Shown here in pieces: positions 41,346 to 49,598 of a stretch of 64,000 nucleotides of DNA (the first letter of the stretch is position 1; each line of letters starts with the position of its first letter). A model generated the notes under the pieces. That model was not told where the DNA came from and made no database searches. It worked only from the letters and a program-made list of their open reading frames with translations. A program made the translations under genes and the position numbers. This stretch comes from Gordonibacter sp034932485 (lineage in GTDB: Bacteria > Actinomycetota > Coriobacteriia > Coriobacteriales > Eggerthellaceae), in the NCBI GenBank assembly GCA_034932485.1, contig JAYFOQ010000016.1, positions 1-64,000 of the forward strand, in the 5' to 3' direction.

Positions 41346-42770
41346 TTATTCCTTACCCGACCAGCAGTACGTACATACTTTGTCGCGGTCAATACCTATT
41401 GCTTCCAGCATGCCGTCGAGTGACTGGTATCCTAGGGAGTCAAAACCTAATTTCTCGCAGATGGAGCTGAGCATGCACTTGCCTCGTTCCGTGGTGCTAT
41501 CGGCATATTCATCGAGGTGTTTTTGGCCTTCGTCGCCCTCTAGTTCCTGCACCACGCGACGTGCAATAAGTTCCATTTCAGAGCGGCTGCGCGAGAAGCT
41601 TAAATACTTGCAGCCATACATAATAGGCGGACATGCCGAACGCATGTGTACTTCGGCCGCACCACATTCATGCAGGTAATTCACTGTTCCTTGTAGCTGC
41701 GTACCACGCACAATAGAATCGTCCACAAATAAAAGTTTCTTATCGCGAATAAGCTCAGGCACGGGAATTAGCTTCATCTTGGCTACGCGATTGCGTACCT
41801 CTTGGTTAACGGGCATGAACGAACGGGGCCAGGTGGGGGTGTATTTGATGAAGGGGCGTCCAAAAGGAGCCTTACATTCCGTGGAATATCCAATGGCATG
41901 CGGAACGCCCGAATCGGGCACTCCTGCTACGTAGTCCACGTCGGGAACAGCGCCACGTGCTGCTTCGTCGCGGGCCATAATAGCGCCATTGCGATAGCGC
42001 ATAACCTCAACGTTTATGCCCTCGTAGTTGGAGTTCGGGTAGCCATAGTATGTCCACAAGAATGCGCAAATTTTCATCTCGTTGCCGGCGGGAGAGATGG
42101 TTTCGTAGGTGTCTGCATTAACGCGCACAATCTCGCCCGGGCCGAGTTCATATTCGTCGTCGTAGTCGAGTTTGTGATAGGCAAACGATTCGAAAGAGAT
42201 GCAGTGGCCTTCATCGTTCTTGCCTACAAGAACCGGTAGACGACCCATCTTGTCGCGCGCTGCAATAATTTGCCCGTCATCAGTCATAATAAGCAACGTA
42301 AGTGAGCCATCGATGACGTCTTGAGCGAACTTGATGCCTTCAACAAAGTTGTCTTTTTGATTAATCAGTGCCGCTACTAGCTCTGTGGTGTTCACGGCCC
42401 CTGAGCTCATTGCCATGAACTGTCGACCGCCGTTGCAGAAATGAGATTCCACCAGTTGCTCGGCATTGTTGATGGCACCCACGGTGGTAATGCCAAACGT
42501 GCCAAGGTGCGAGCGTACGAGTAGTGGCTGTGGGTCGGTGTCGCTAATACAGCCGATGCCACTACATCCGCGGAAGCCAGGTAGGTCGTCTTCGAAACGC
42601 GTGCGGAACGGTGTGTTCTCGATCGAGTGAATCTCGCGTTGGAAGCCGTCGTTTGCATCGTGGAAAATCATGCCAGCGCGTCGCGTTCCTAAATGTGAGT
42701 GGTAATCCACACCAAAGAACACATCAAGCACCACATCGCGACGAGATGCTGCTCCGAAGAATCCGCCCAT
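41346..42770 (-). CDS. PurF-like amidophosphoribosyltransferase lacking the nucleophilic cysteine
   Basis: A 474-aa protein with the Ntn-amidotransferase and phosphoribosyltransferase domain order of PurF. True PurF matures to an N-terminal Cys (CGIxG); here the start is MGGFFGAASRRDVV, with Gly where Cys should be. It then continues normally (FGVDYHSHLGTRRAGM, SHLGTFGITTVGAINNAEQL). The PRPP loop LLFVDDSIVRGTQ is intact, as are CPPIMYGCKY and a late Cys-rich segment (CTYCWSGKE). ATG 42770 has AAAGGCAAG; an upstream in-frame start has no site. Similar MGGFFG proteins occur in other anaerobes as PurF paralogues. It may use ammonia directly or have another role; it may or may not be this organism's working PurF. 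Confidence 0.82.
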   Translation of the reverse strand: MGGFFGAASRRDVVLDVFFGVDYHSHLGTRRAGMIFHDANDGFQREIHSIENTPFRTRFEDDLPGFRGCSGIGCISDTDPQPLLVRSHLGTFGITTVGAINNAEQLVESHFCNGGRQFMAMSSGAVNTTELVAALINQKDNFVEGIKFAQDVIDGSLTLLIMTDDGQIIAARDKMGRLPVLVGKNDEGHCISFESFAYHKLDYDDEYELGPGEIVRVNADTYETISPAGNEMKICAFLWTYYGYPNSNYEGINVEVMRYRNGAIMARDEAARGAVPDVDYVAGVPDSGVPHAIGYSTECKAPFGRPFIKYTPTWPRSFMPVNQEVRNRVAKMKLIPVPELIRDKKLLFVDDSIVRGTQLQGTVNYLHECGAAEVHMRSACPPIMYGCKYLSFSRSRSEMELIARRVVQELEGDEGQKHLDEYADSTTERGKCMLSSICEKLGFDSLGYQSLDGMLEAIGIDRDKVCTYCWSGKE

Positions 42771-42977
42771 TACTTGCCTTTCGCCTTGCCGGTCGTTTTT
42801 CGCAATCAACAAAGGTATTAGTATAAGACTAAGAAGAAGCTGTTTGGCGCGTGCCGTGGGAGGATTCGGGGTTTCTGCACGAAGGAAGCGGTTTGCGGTC
42901 GTTGAATACGCGCGCTGTATTGAATACCACCGTCGCGTTGCTTTGTTTGCACCATAAACTCACGTTAAGAGTGGTGT

Positions 42978-43304
42978 TTAAAGTATCGCTGCGGCAAGCG
43001 AGAGGGTAGTGAACAGAACTCCAAACCCAAAAGCTGAAATGCGTTCGCGTTTGGTTAGATTGAAAGCGATACCTCGCGCGTTTCGACAGAAATTTTTAAC
43101 CGTTCGGGCTTGAGTTTGGGAGCTTGATTGTAGGGGGATCGCTCGTGCATGAAGAGGATGCTGTCGACCATTACGTAGCCCTCCCGCGAGTACGATGATT
43201 TCTGCCCGTAGATTGTGAGGGCAGGCAGGGGAATCCTCATGGGGGCAGGAAGGAAGAAGGGGCTTCGTGGCGTGGGATTGCGTTGCGAAGGCGGTACTGC
43301 TCAT
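42978..43304 (-). CDS. uncertain ORF in an 840-bp intergenic region, possibly frameshifted
   Basis: ATG 43304 has a good AAAGGAGAG site. The 108-aa frame starts MSSTAFATQSHATKP and ends in a hydrophobic helix (ISAFGFGVLFTTLSLAAAIL). In the middle, another frame (43055-43240) reads more like protein (REGYVMVDSILFMHERSPYN, LKISVETREVSLSI), so two compensating frameshifts in a small membrane protein gene are conceivable. No family is recognised. The rest of 42771-43611 holds only the terminator near 43500. Confidence 0.25.
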   Translation of the reverse strand: MSSTAFATQSHATKPLLPSCPHEDSPACPHNLRAEIIVLAGGLRNGRQHPLHARAIPLQSSSQTQARTVKNFCRNARGIAFNLTKRERISAFGFGVLFTTLSLAAAIL

Positions 43305-43477
43305 GGGCTCTCCTTTGGTTGTGCTTTCTGCTTTCGTATTGCAGCATATCTGTTTGTCGAATTAGCATGTGTACCAAAAGAGGGACATTAACGGACTAAG
43401 CCGCCAGTGAGTGCGTAGTGGTCGACCCTTTTAATTATGGTAGCAAGGAAGGTGTCTGGTATTGTTGGGGAAGGAGT

Positions 43478-43515
43478 GCAAAACCAGAAGCCGACAATCT
43501 TGTCGACTTCTGGTT
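43478..43515 (-). terminator. intrinsic terminator downstream of the deformylase gene
   Basis: On the minus strand AACCAGAAG pairs with CTTCTGGTT with an inner CGACAA/TTGTCG stem, followed by TTTGC. It lies ~100 nt after the deformylase stop. Confidence 0.6.
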
Positions 43516-43611
43516 AAGGGATAGCTTTTTCTGCTTGCTTTACCGAGATGCTAAAAATGGGCACTCGTAAATTTGCAGAGAAATATGGTGAGGCTTTGTG
43601 AGAAAAGCGGG

Positions 43612-44031
43612 TTAGACGAGCTTGCCCTTGCAGTGGTCAATCATGTGCTGGATAATCTGTGCGGTCCAGCCGGTGAATTCTTTTTTACGCGGCTGCAGCG
43701 TGCCGTCTGTTAACTCTTCAAAGGATACTTTGATACGATCGTAGCGTGTTACTTTTGATTCTGCTTCCAGCGACAAGCAACCTTCGACGGCCTTGAAGGC
43801 ACCTAGCGCTTGCAGCATTCGGGGATTGTACATGACGTGCGGTTGGTCGTTGTCATCCAAATAGGCGATAACGCATTTCGGGCAACCAATTTGGTTGGCT
43901 GCGAGGCAAGCGGCGCCTTCCAAGGAAGTGAGCGTTTCCAGTAGATCCTGGGCCACCGAAGCATCTTCTGCGGTGGCTATTTCGCAGGGTTGCGAGAGGG
44001 CAGCTTCGTCTTTCACCAGTTCCTTGATCAT
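43612..44031 (-). CDS. peptide deformylase-like protein with altered HExxH
   Basis: A 139-aa metalloenzyme fold of the deformylase family. Motif 1 is GAACLAANQIG, motif 2 EGCLSLE with the metal Cys, and motif 3 should be HExDH but reads QHMIDH. The metal ligands His-His and Cys are kept, but the catalytic Glu is replaced by Met. It is also shorter than most deformylases (~150-190 aa). The product may be a weak or non-deformylating paralogue, or a member of a divergent clade with another acid. ATG 44031 follows a GGAGGAAAC site. It is monocistronic. Whether a canonical def exists elsewhere is unknown. Confidence 0.8.
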   Translation of the reverse strand: MIKELVKDEAALSQPCEIATAEDASVAQDLLETLTSLEGAACLAANQIGCPKCVIAYLDDNDQPHVMYNPRMLQALGAFKAVEGCLSLEAESKVTRYDRIKVSFEELTDGTLQPRKKEFTGWTAQIIQHMIDHCKGKLV

Positions 44032-44208
44032 GTTTCCTCCGTTAGAGTAGGTTGCGTTCTTGTTTTAACAACCGCATTTATGGTTGACAGTGTCGGTTTA
44101 ATTCCGGATGAATTCTACCATGAATAAAGGTTATAGCTGCACAAAGCATCACGTGTCTAAGAGGAGTCGCAATTTTTAAACTGGTTCTATTTTCGATTGG
44201 TAGTCCGC

Positions 44209-44901
44209 TTAGCAGAGCACCTTTTCCGGGTGCTGGAAGTAGGCTTCTAGCTTTTTGAAGAACGCCACCAAGTCCATACCGTCGGCGAATGCGTGATGGA
44301 CGCTAAGGGCAACGGGTAGCACATCGAGTCCTTCTCGTTTGCGAGGTGTGCCAACGATTACGGTTGGAATTAGCATATGTTTATGAATGGAGGTCATTTC
44401 GCAGTCGTCGAAGGGATAAGGTATGTGCGAAGCTAAAAGGCAGGGGTGCCCATCGGCAAACATGTTTTCACTTTTGCCACTACGGATGCTGTCGATTGCC
44501 GCCGTGATGCGTTGATAGCTTGTTTCAAATGCGGGATCAAGATGAACAAGGGTGTTTATGGGAATGCCCTCACGGTTCAAAACCGGAAAGCTCAGGTCAA
44601 GCTCGCGAAATAAAACGGCTTCTCGTGGGCTATCTTTCCCTGAATGATGTACGGCAGAGATCCGTAGTGCTTCTACTTCGTTAGCGCAGCGCCACAGCAG
44701 ATACAAGATGGTTGAGAAGCGCCTGAGATGGTGAGTGGCCAGAAAGTGAGACATTTCCTCGAATGGTACGGAGGCATTCAGATGAACTTGCGTTCCTGTT
44801 TTCATGAAGAAGTCGAATGATTCTTGCCGATTCCAATGAGCGGGATCGATGAGATCGTATGCAGTTTTGTCTTGTGGGATAAGGGGAAGTGCGGTGGGCA
44901 T
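44209..44901 (-). CDS. CatA-family acyltransferase (chloramphenicol acetyltransferase-like)
   Basis: A 230-aa trimeric CoA-dependent acyltransferase fold. The catalytic histidine motif VALSVHHAFADGMDLVAFF (HHAxxDG) is at ~197-215, and the N-terminal WNRQESFDFF and the middle IPINTLVHLDPAF match the CAT family. ATG 44901 has a ribosome site (AGGAGACACC). Many chromosomal CatA homologues do not confer drug resistance, so acetylation of chloramphenicol is only a possibility. No resistance cassette or mobile element surrounds it. Confidence 0.82.
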   Translation of the reverse strand: MPTALPLIPQDKTAYDLIDPAHWNRQESFDFFMKTGTQVHLNASVPFEEMSHFLATHHLRRFSTILYLLWRCANEVEALRISAVHHSGKDSPREAVLFRELDLSFPVLNREGIPINTLVHLDPAFETSYQRITAAIDSIRSGKSENMFADGHPCLLASHIPYPFDDCEMTSIHKHMLIPTVIVGTPRKREGLDVLPVALSVHHAFADGMDLVAFFKKLEAYFQHPEKVLC

Positions 44902-45347
44902 GGTGTCTCCTTGTTTGCTAACGCGGCGCAGAGAATGTTACGTGAGTGTTCTGAAAACAGTGGAATATAAGTTTAGCATCATGTTGTTGGTTAAAACGTG
45001 CCCCAGTTCGAGTGTTGCTCTGTACCTAGCCTCCCTTGTTCTCTCTTTATGTGGGGTTGAATATCAGTTGTGTAAAATCACCCAAAAACACTAGATTGTC
45101 TATAGCAGCTTCAGGGTTTTTATGGTAATTGGGATGAAAGCATAGAAGCGAATTGCTTGACTTTGCCAAAAAAACTTTGCTATGAGGGATAGATAACGAG
45201 TGGCGAAAAGAGTTCTTCTTATCTAAAAAGGGTACCGATTATGCGTTGACCTGCTAACTATGAGCGTTTCTAGAATTATTCATTACTGAGCGCTTCCATG
45301 CAAATTGCTCGTAAATTTGCGTTCAGAAAATCTTGCATTAATTGCCC
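44902..45347. other. intergenic region before the acyl-CoA operon
   Basis: AT-rich and without a convincing gene. A possible extra promoter is TTGACT (45157-45162), an 18-nt spacer and TATGAG (45181-45186). The MerR-type promoter at 45348 lies at its right end. Confidence 0.4.
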
Positions 45348-45378
45348 TTGACCCTCAAGTTTCTTGGGGGTTTATCTT
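45348..45378 (+). promoter_or_regulatory. MerR-type promoter/operator upstream of the CoA-transferase gene
   Basis: TTGACC (45348-45353), a 19-nt spacer and TATCTT (45373-45378). The spacer contains the dyad CCTCAAG-TTT-CTTGGGG, the long-spacer, centred-dyad design recognised by MerR-family activators. The start codon is 72 nt further on. The same arrangement recurs at 51362-51392, and a MerR gene closes the cluster. Confidence 0.65.
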
Positions 45379-45449
45379 CGTAGTGAGCTCGACGTCGGCT
45401 TACATGATCCGCATTGTGGATGAGACAGAAGAATCAGAAAGGGGCACGC

Positions 45450-46682
45450 ATGTGGCATAACGAAGCGCTGCCAGAATTCGGAGTCTTGTCGGGGCTGAGG
45501 GTTGTTCATGCCTCGTCATCTCTTGCCGGACCTCTGGGCCCGACCATTTTTTCAGAATATGGTGCCGATGTCGTTTGGATTGAGAATGCTCAGGCACCCG
45601 ACTACACGCGTACATTGCATAATATCCAGCCGGAATCCGAGCGTCGCAACCAGCGTGCTATGGGCGTCAAGCTTAAATCTCCCGAGGGAAGGCAGATTGT
45701 TCTTGATCTCATTAAAGACGCTGATGTGTTCATTGAGTCGTCAAAAGGGGGCCAGTTCGATCGTCTTGATCTGTCTGATGAGACGTTGTGGGAAGTGAAC
45801 CCCAAATTGGTTATCGCACATATTTCTGGCTATGGGCAAACGGGGTTGCCTGAATATGTGAACCGTGGCGGATTTGATGCAACAGCTCAGGCATTCTCTG
45901 GGTATATGTGGGAAAACACCAATGGTGGCGCAACGGCTCCGTATGCGGTAGGCCCGTATGTAGCAGACTACATTACCGCGCTGTGGACGGCGTTGGCGGT
46001 GCTCGCTGCGGTACGTAAGGCTGACGAAACGGGAGAAGGAGACAGCCTCGATATTGCTCAATATGAGCTTATGATGCGCGCATCTATCTTCTCGGTTGAT
46101 TATTTTACGTTCCACAAAGAGTTCCCGAAGGCAGGCGAGAAGTCTATGATCGCCGGTTGGGGTGGGTTTCCCTGCAAAGACGGAAAACATCTGTACTGCT
46201 GCTTCACGGGTGCCGGTGTTCTGGAGCGTGTATGTAAGCTGCTCGGAATGGAATACGGCTCAGACTTGTTTCCTGCGGGGGCAAGTTTGTACAACATTGC
46301 GTCTGAGTCGGGTATTGCGTTCGAAAAAGCTGTATCAGCGTGGTTGCTTGAGCGTACGTGTGACGAAGCCGAACAGGAGATGCTCGCTGCTGGACTCCCG
46401 GTGTCGAAGATTAATAGCTGGGAAGATGTCGAGAATAACCCGCATGTGCAGGCGCGCCACGTCATCGAAGAATGGGAAACGGTCAAAGGTACCAAGATTC
46501 GAGCCGTTGGTCCTCTGCCGAAATTCAAAAAACATCCTGGTCGTATATGGCGCGCGGCACCAAGCTTTGGTGAGAATAATGAGGAAATTCTCGGCGAGCT
46601 TGGCTATAACGAAGAGCGTATTGCCGAGCTTTATGACAAGGGGGTTATTAATAAGGACTTCGATTTGAAGCTTTCGCGCTAG
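45450..46682 (+). CDS. family III CoA-transferase (CaiB/BaiF type)
   Basis: It moves CoA between carboxylic acids, for example from a product acyl-CoA to an incoming acid, through an aspartyl-CoA intermediate. It has 410 aa, normal for the family. Features include the N-terminal LSGLRVVHASSSLAGPLGPTI, KSPEGRQIVLDLIKDADVFIES, HISGYGQTG and YVADYITALWTALAVLAA with the expected catalytic Asp. VSKINSWEDVENNPHVQAR and HPGRIWRAAPSFGENNEEIL close it. ATG 45450 has AAAGGGGC upstream and replaces a weaker in-frame start. First gene of the acyl-CoA cluster; by analogy with caiB it allows substrate activation without ATP once the pathway runs. Confidence 0.9.
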   Translation: MWHNEALPEFGVLSGLRVVHASSSLAGPLGPTIFSEYGADVVWIENAQAPDYTRTLHNIQPESERRNQRAMGVKLKSPEGRQIVLDLIKDADVFIESSKGGQFDRLDLSDETLWEVNPKLVIAHISGYGQTGLPEYVNRGGFDATAQAFSGYMWENTNGGATAPYAVGPYVADYITALWTALAVLAAVRKADETGEGDSLDIAQYELMMRASIFSVDYFTFHKEFPKAGEKSMIAGWGGFPCKDGKHLYCCFTGAGVLERVCKLLGMEYGSDLFPAGASLYNIASESGIAFEKAVSAWLLERTCDEAEQEMLAAGLPVSKINSWEDVENNPHVQARHVIEEWETVKGTKIRAVGPLPKFKKHPGRIWRAAPSFGENNEEILGELGYNEERIAELYDKGVINKDFDLKLSR

Positions 46683-46847
46683 CGGGTTGGGTCGCGCCGC
46701 ACGCAGGTCGCTTCTTTTTGAAGCGTGTTGTGCGGATGTGCTTCGCTCCGGGGTCACAAAACTTAAGGGATGGGTTCCATGTGGCTTCGCTTGGCAAAGA
46801 AACAACTGGCCAACCGGTCTTTTGACCGATCTACGTAAGGGGTATCA

Positions 46848-48125
46848 ATGGCTGAATCAACTAAGAAATTTCATTATGGCTGGATAGTCATGGTGGCGGC
46901 ATGTCTCATCATGTTCATGCCATGCTGCTTCACCTTTAATGCTGCATCGGTGTTTTATAGCTCTGTAGCAGAGGCTATGAATGTGGGCACCGGGCAGGTG
47001 GGTTTGTATATGTCAATTGTGTATTTGACTATGTTCGTGGCTTTGTTATTCATGGGTAAATTGTTTGATAAGAAGGACGCACGTATTGTGCTTACGTTTT
47101 CAGTTGTGTGTATTGCGCTTGCGTTCTTTATCATGTCAATAACGCCTGTCATTTATGGCTTTTATGGAGCTGGCATTTTGCTCGGGTTGGGCAACGCGGT
47201 AGTTCTGTATCTCATGATTCCTGTTCTGGTGGGTCGATGGTTTAAGAAAAACGTTGGTTTGCTTATTGGTGTAGGTATGGCTATGACTGGTATTGGTGGC
47301 ATGCTTTGGAGCCCAGTAGCTACATCCATCATTCTTTCGAATGGGTATCAGACTGCTTATCTCATGTACGCCATTCTGTCTGCGGTTATTGGCATTCCGT
47401 GTGCGTTATTCATCATCCGTAGCCGCCCAAGCGACAAGGGGCTCGAACCATTTGGCTATGATGCGGCTGCCGAGGCCGCAGCGAGCAAGGCTGCGGCCTC
47501 GACGGTTGTTGAAGGCGTTTCGGTGCAGGTCGCTCGCAAGCAACCCGGTGCTCTTATTCTCGTGGCGCTGTATGCTGGTCTTGTTAATCTAGGTCTGACC
47601 ATGAACTTTTATCTACCTACGTACGTCAAGACCCTCACTATCTTTGGTGGGGAAGCTGAGGCTGCCATGGTAGGTGCAACACTTGCTTCAGTTGTTATGT
47701 TCGGTTCACTTGTTGGCAAAGTTGTACTCGGGTGGACCAACGATCGCAGCGTTCCTGGCTCCGTTATCTTTGGCTTGCTTTCTGGCATTATCGGCCTGCT
47801 GTTGGTGTTATTTGGCGCGAATGTCTCGGTGTATGCAGTCTATGTAGGCGGTGCCTTATTCGGTGTGTTCTTCGCGTCGGCTACTACCACCACGCCGCAG
47901 CTTACGCGTAAGGTGTTTGGTAATAAGGATTATTCGCAGATCTACTCCTATGTAACGGCTGTGTGTGCTCTTCTGGCCGCATTTGGATCTGCCATCTGGG
48001 GATTCATTTACGACTTCACCGGTTCTTTCTTTGCGACGTTTGCCATCGATATGACGTTTATGGCAGTTTGCTTCGTGCTTGCTTTCGCAGGTATGGCTGT
48101 TGGAAAGAAGCTCCCCCGCGCTTAA
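46848..48125 (+). CDS. MFS transporter, OxlT-like (first of a pair)
   Basis: A 425-aa 12-TM carrier. It begins with KFHYGWIVM and has RSRPSDKGLEPFGY in the central loop, both typical of oxalate/formate antiporter relatives. It lies in the acyl-CoA redox cluster, where other systems have the CaiT antiporter. It therefore probably imports the substrate acid, or exchanges it for the reduced product. About 165 bp separate it from the CoA-transferase gene. It is a clear paralogue of the next gene. Confidence 0.87.
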   Translation: MAESTKKFHYGWIVMVAACLIMFMPCCFTFNAASVFYSSVAEAMNVGTGQVGLYMSIVYLTMFVALLFMGKLFDKKDARIVLTFSVVCIALAFFIMSITPVIYGFYGAGILLGLGNAVVLYLMIPVLVGRWFKKNVGLLIGVGMAMTGIGGMLWSPVATSIILSNGYQTAYLMYAILSAVIGIPCALFIIRSRPSDKGLEPFGYDAAAEAAASKAAASTVVEGVSVQVARKQPGALILVALYAGLVNLGLTMNFYLPTYVKTLTIFGGEAEAAMVGATLASVVMFGSLVGKVVLGWTNDRSVPGSVIFGLLSGIIGLLLVLFGANVSVYAVYVGGALFGVFFASATTTTPQLTRKVFGNKDYSQIYSYVTAVCALLAAFGSAIWGFIYDFTGSFFATFAIDMTFMAVCFVLAFAGMAVGKKLPRA

Positions 48126-48256
48126 TCTGGCTTTTTACCGCCGCAGTTTCAAAATAGGTTTCTGCGGCGGTAATTTGGCGGGGCAACTCCTGCCCGCAGC
48201 GCGTGGAGGATAGGTATCTCTGTTCTCCTTGAGTTGACATATTTGGAGGAGTTAAC

Positions 48257-49573
48257 ATGAAGAATAAGAAAAAAAACCGCTTTCACTACGGATTTCTCGT
48301 TTTCTTCTCATGCTGCGCCATTTGCTTTTCATCGGTCACGCTTTCGTTTAATACGGCGGGGATCTTTTATGCTCCGGCAAGTGCGGAGCTGGGTATTGGT
48401 GCCGGGCTGTTCGGTACGTATATGACAGTGCAGTATGCTTGTATGAGCGTTGCCATGATTTTTGGCGGTAAGGTACTTCACCGTTTTAACGCGCGCATTG
48501 TGCTGACGGTTTGCGTTCTTATGGTCTCGGCGGGGCTTCTAGGAATGTCCACGTTCACTGGTTTGTGGCAATTCTATCTTTCGGGCGCAGTGATTGGCGT
48601 AGCAAATTCTATCTTGCTGTACCTTATGGTTCCTACTATGATTGATCGCTGGTTTAAAGAGCGCGTTGGCTTCTTTGTTGGAGCCGCCCTGTGTTTTACG
48701 GGCATCGGCGCAATCATCTTTAACCCTATTGGTGGCCTTATTATCAGCAGCTTTGGATGGAGAGCGGGATATTTGGCTTTTGGCCTTATCTCTTTGTTGA
48801 TAGGGCTTCCCTGTGCGGCCTTTTTGGTGAGAAATTCCCCGAAAGATCTAGGTCTTCTTCGCTTTGGTGAAAAAGAAAACGAAAAATCTTTAGGTAAGGC
48901 CCCTATGATTATCGAGGGCGCTCCCTATAAACAAGCGCTTCGGTCACCCGCTTTGTATTTGGTGGCACTCTATGCGGGCGTAATGGATGTGGGCATAACG
49001 CTTAATTACTATTTGCCCTCCTATGTGAATTCGCTCGGTTATTCAATTTTGGCGGTTTCAAGCGTTGCTTCCGCCGTCATGGTGGGTCAGCTCGTAGGTA
49101 AGCTTTTGCTGGGATACATTAACGACAAAAGTCCCAAGGCGGGAGTTACTACTGCGGTTACCTGTGGTATAGCGGGCATCGGCATTATGACGTTTTTTGG
49201 TGGGTTTGGTCTTATTGCTCTGTATGTGGGGGCAGTGTTGTTCGGGGTGTTCTTTGCGGGTACGACGGTTACTACTTCGCTTATGACTCGCGGGATATTT
49301 GGAAGTCGAGATTTTAGCAGAATATTTTCGATTGTCGCCATGGTGGCTTGTTTTTGCTCGGCATTCAGCTCTGCCATATGGGGAGCATTAATCGACAAAA
49401 CAGAGGGCTACTACGTGACCTTGGTAGTGGGAATGCTGGTAATGCTCGTGGCGTACGTTATTGGGTTTGCAGCGTTTCGTTTGGGTAAGAAAATTGAGTG
49501 GGCTGAGGCAGACCATAGTACTGAAGGGTTGCGAGGCTCCGCTGGCATTTTACTTGACGATGTTCGCCTCTGA
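48257..49573 (+). CDS. MFS transporter, OxlT-like (second of a pair)
   Basis: A 438-aa 12-TM carrier with the same layout as its neighbour (FHYGFLVFF start; VRNSPKDLGLLRFGE in the loop) and a C-terminal extension of ~20 residues. ATG 48257 has a strong TTGGAGGAG site. Tandem paralogues in one operon suggest that one handles the substrate and the other the product, or that two acids are used. No experimental substrate can be named from the sequence. Confidence 0.87.
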   Translation: MKNKKKNRFHYGFLVFFSCCAICFSSVTLSFNTAGIFYAPASAELGIGAGLFGTYMTVQYACMSVAMIFGGKVLHRFNARIVLTVCVLMVSAGLLGMSTFTGLWQFYLSGAVIGVANSILLYLMVPTMIDRWFKERVGFFVGAALCFTGIGAIIFNPIGGLIISSFGWRAGYLAFGLISLLIGLPCAAFLVRNSPKDLGLLRFGEKENEKSLGKAPMIIEGAPYKQALRSPALYLVALYAGVMDVGITLNYYLPSYVNSLGYSILAVSSVASAVMVGQLVGKLLLGYINDKSPKAGVTTAVTCGIAGIGIMTFFGGFGLIALYVGAVLFGVFFAGTTVTTSLMTRGIFGSRDFSRIFSIVAMVACFCSAFSSAIWGALIDKTEGYYVTLVVGMLVMLVAYVIGFAAFRLGKKIEWAEADHSTEGLRGSAGILLDDVRL

Positions 49574-49598
49574 TCTGGTGATAAGGCTGTGATAGAAC

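Noticed and set aside
44209..44901. Chloramphenicol resistance gene
   Set aside because: The CAT fold and HHAxxDG motif are present, but chromosomal CatA homologues often act on other substrates and there is no resistance context.
45347..45372. CCCTCAAG-TTT-CTTGGGGG as a Rho-independent terminator
   Set aside because: The same dyad with -35, 19-nt spacer and -10 recurs at 51362-51392, each ~73 nt before a start codon, so a MerR-type promoter explains it better.
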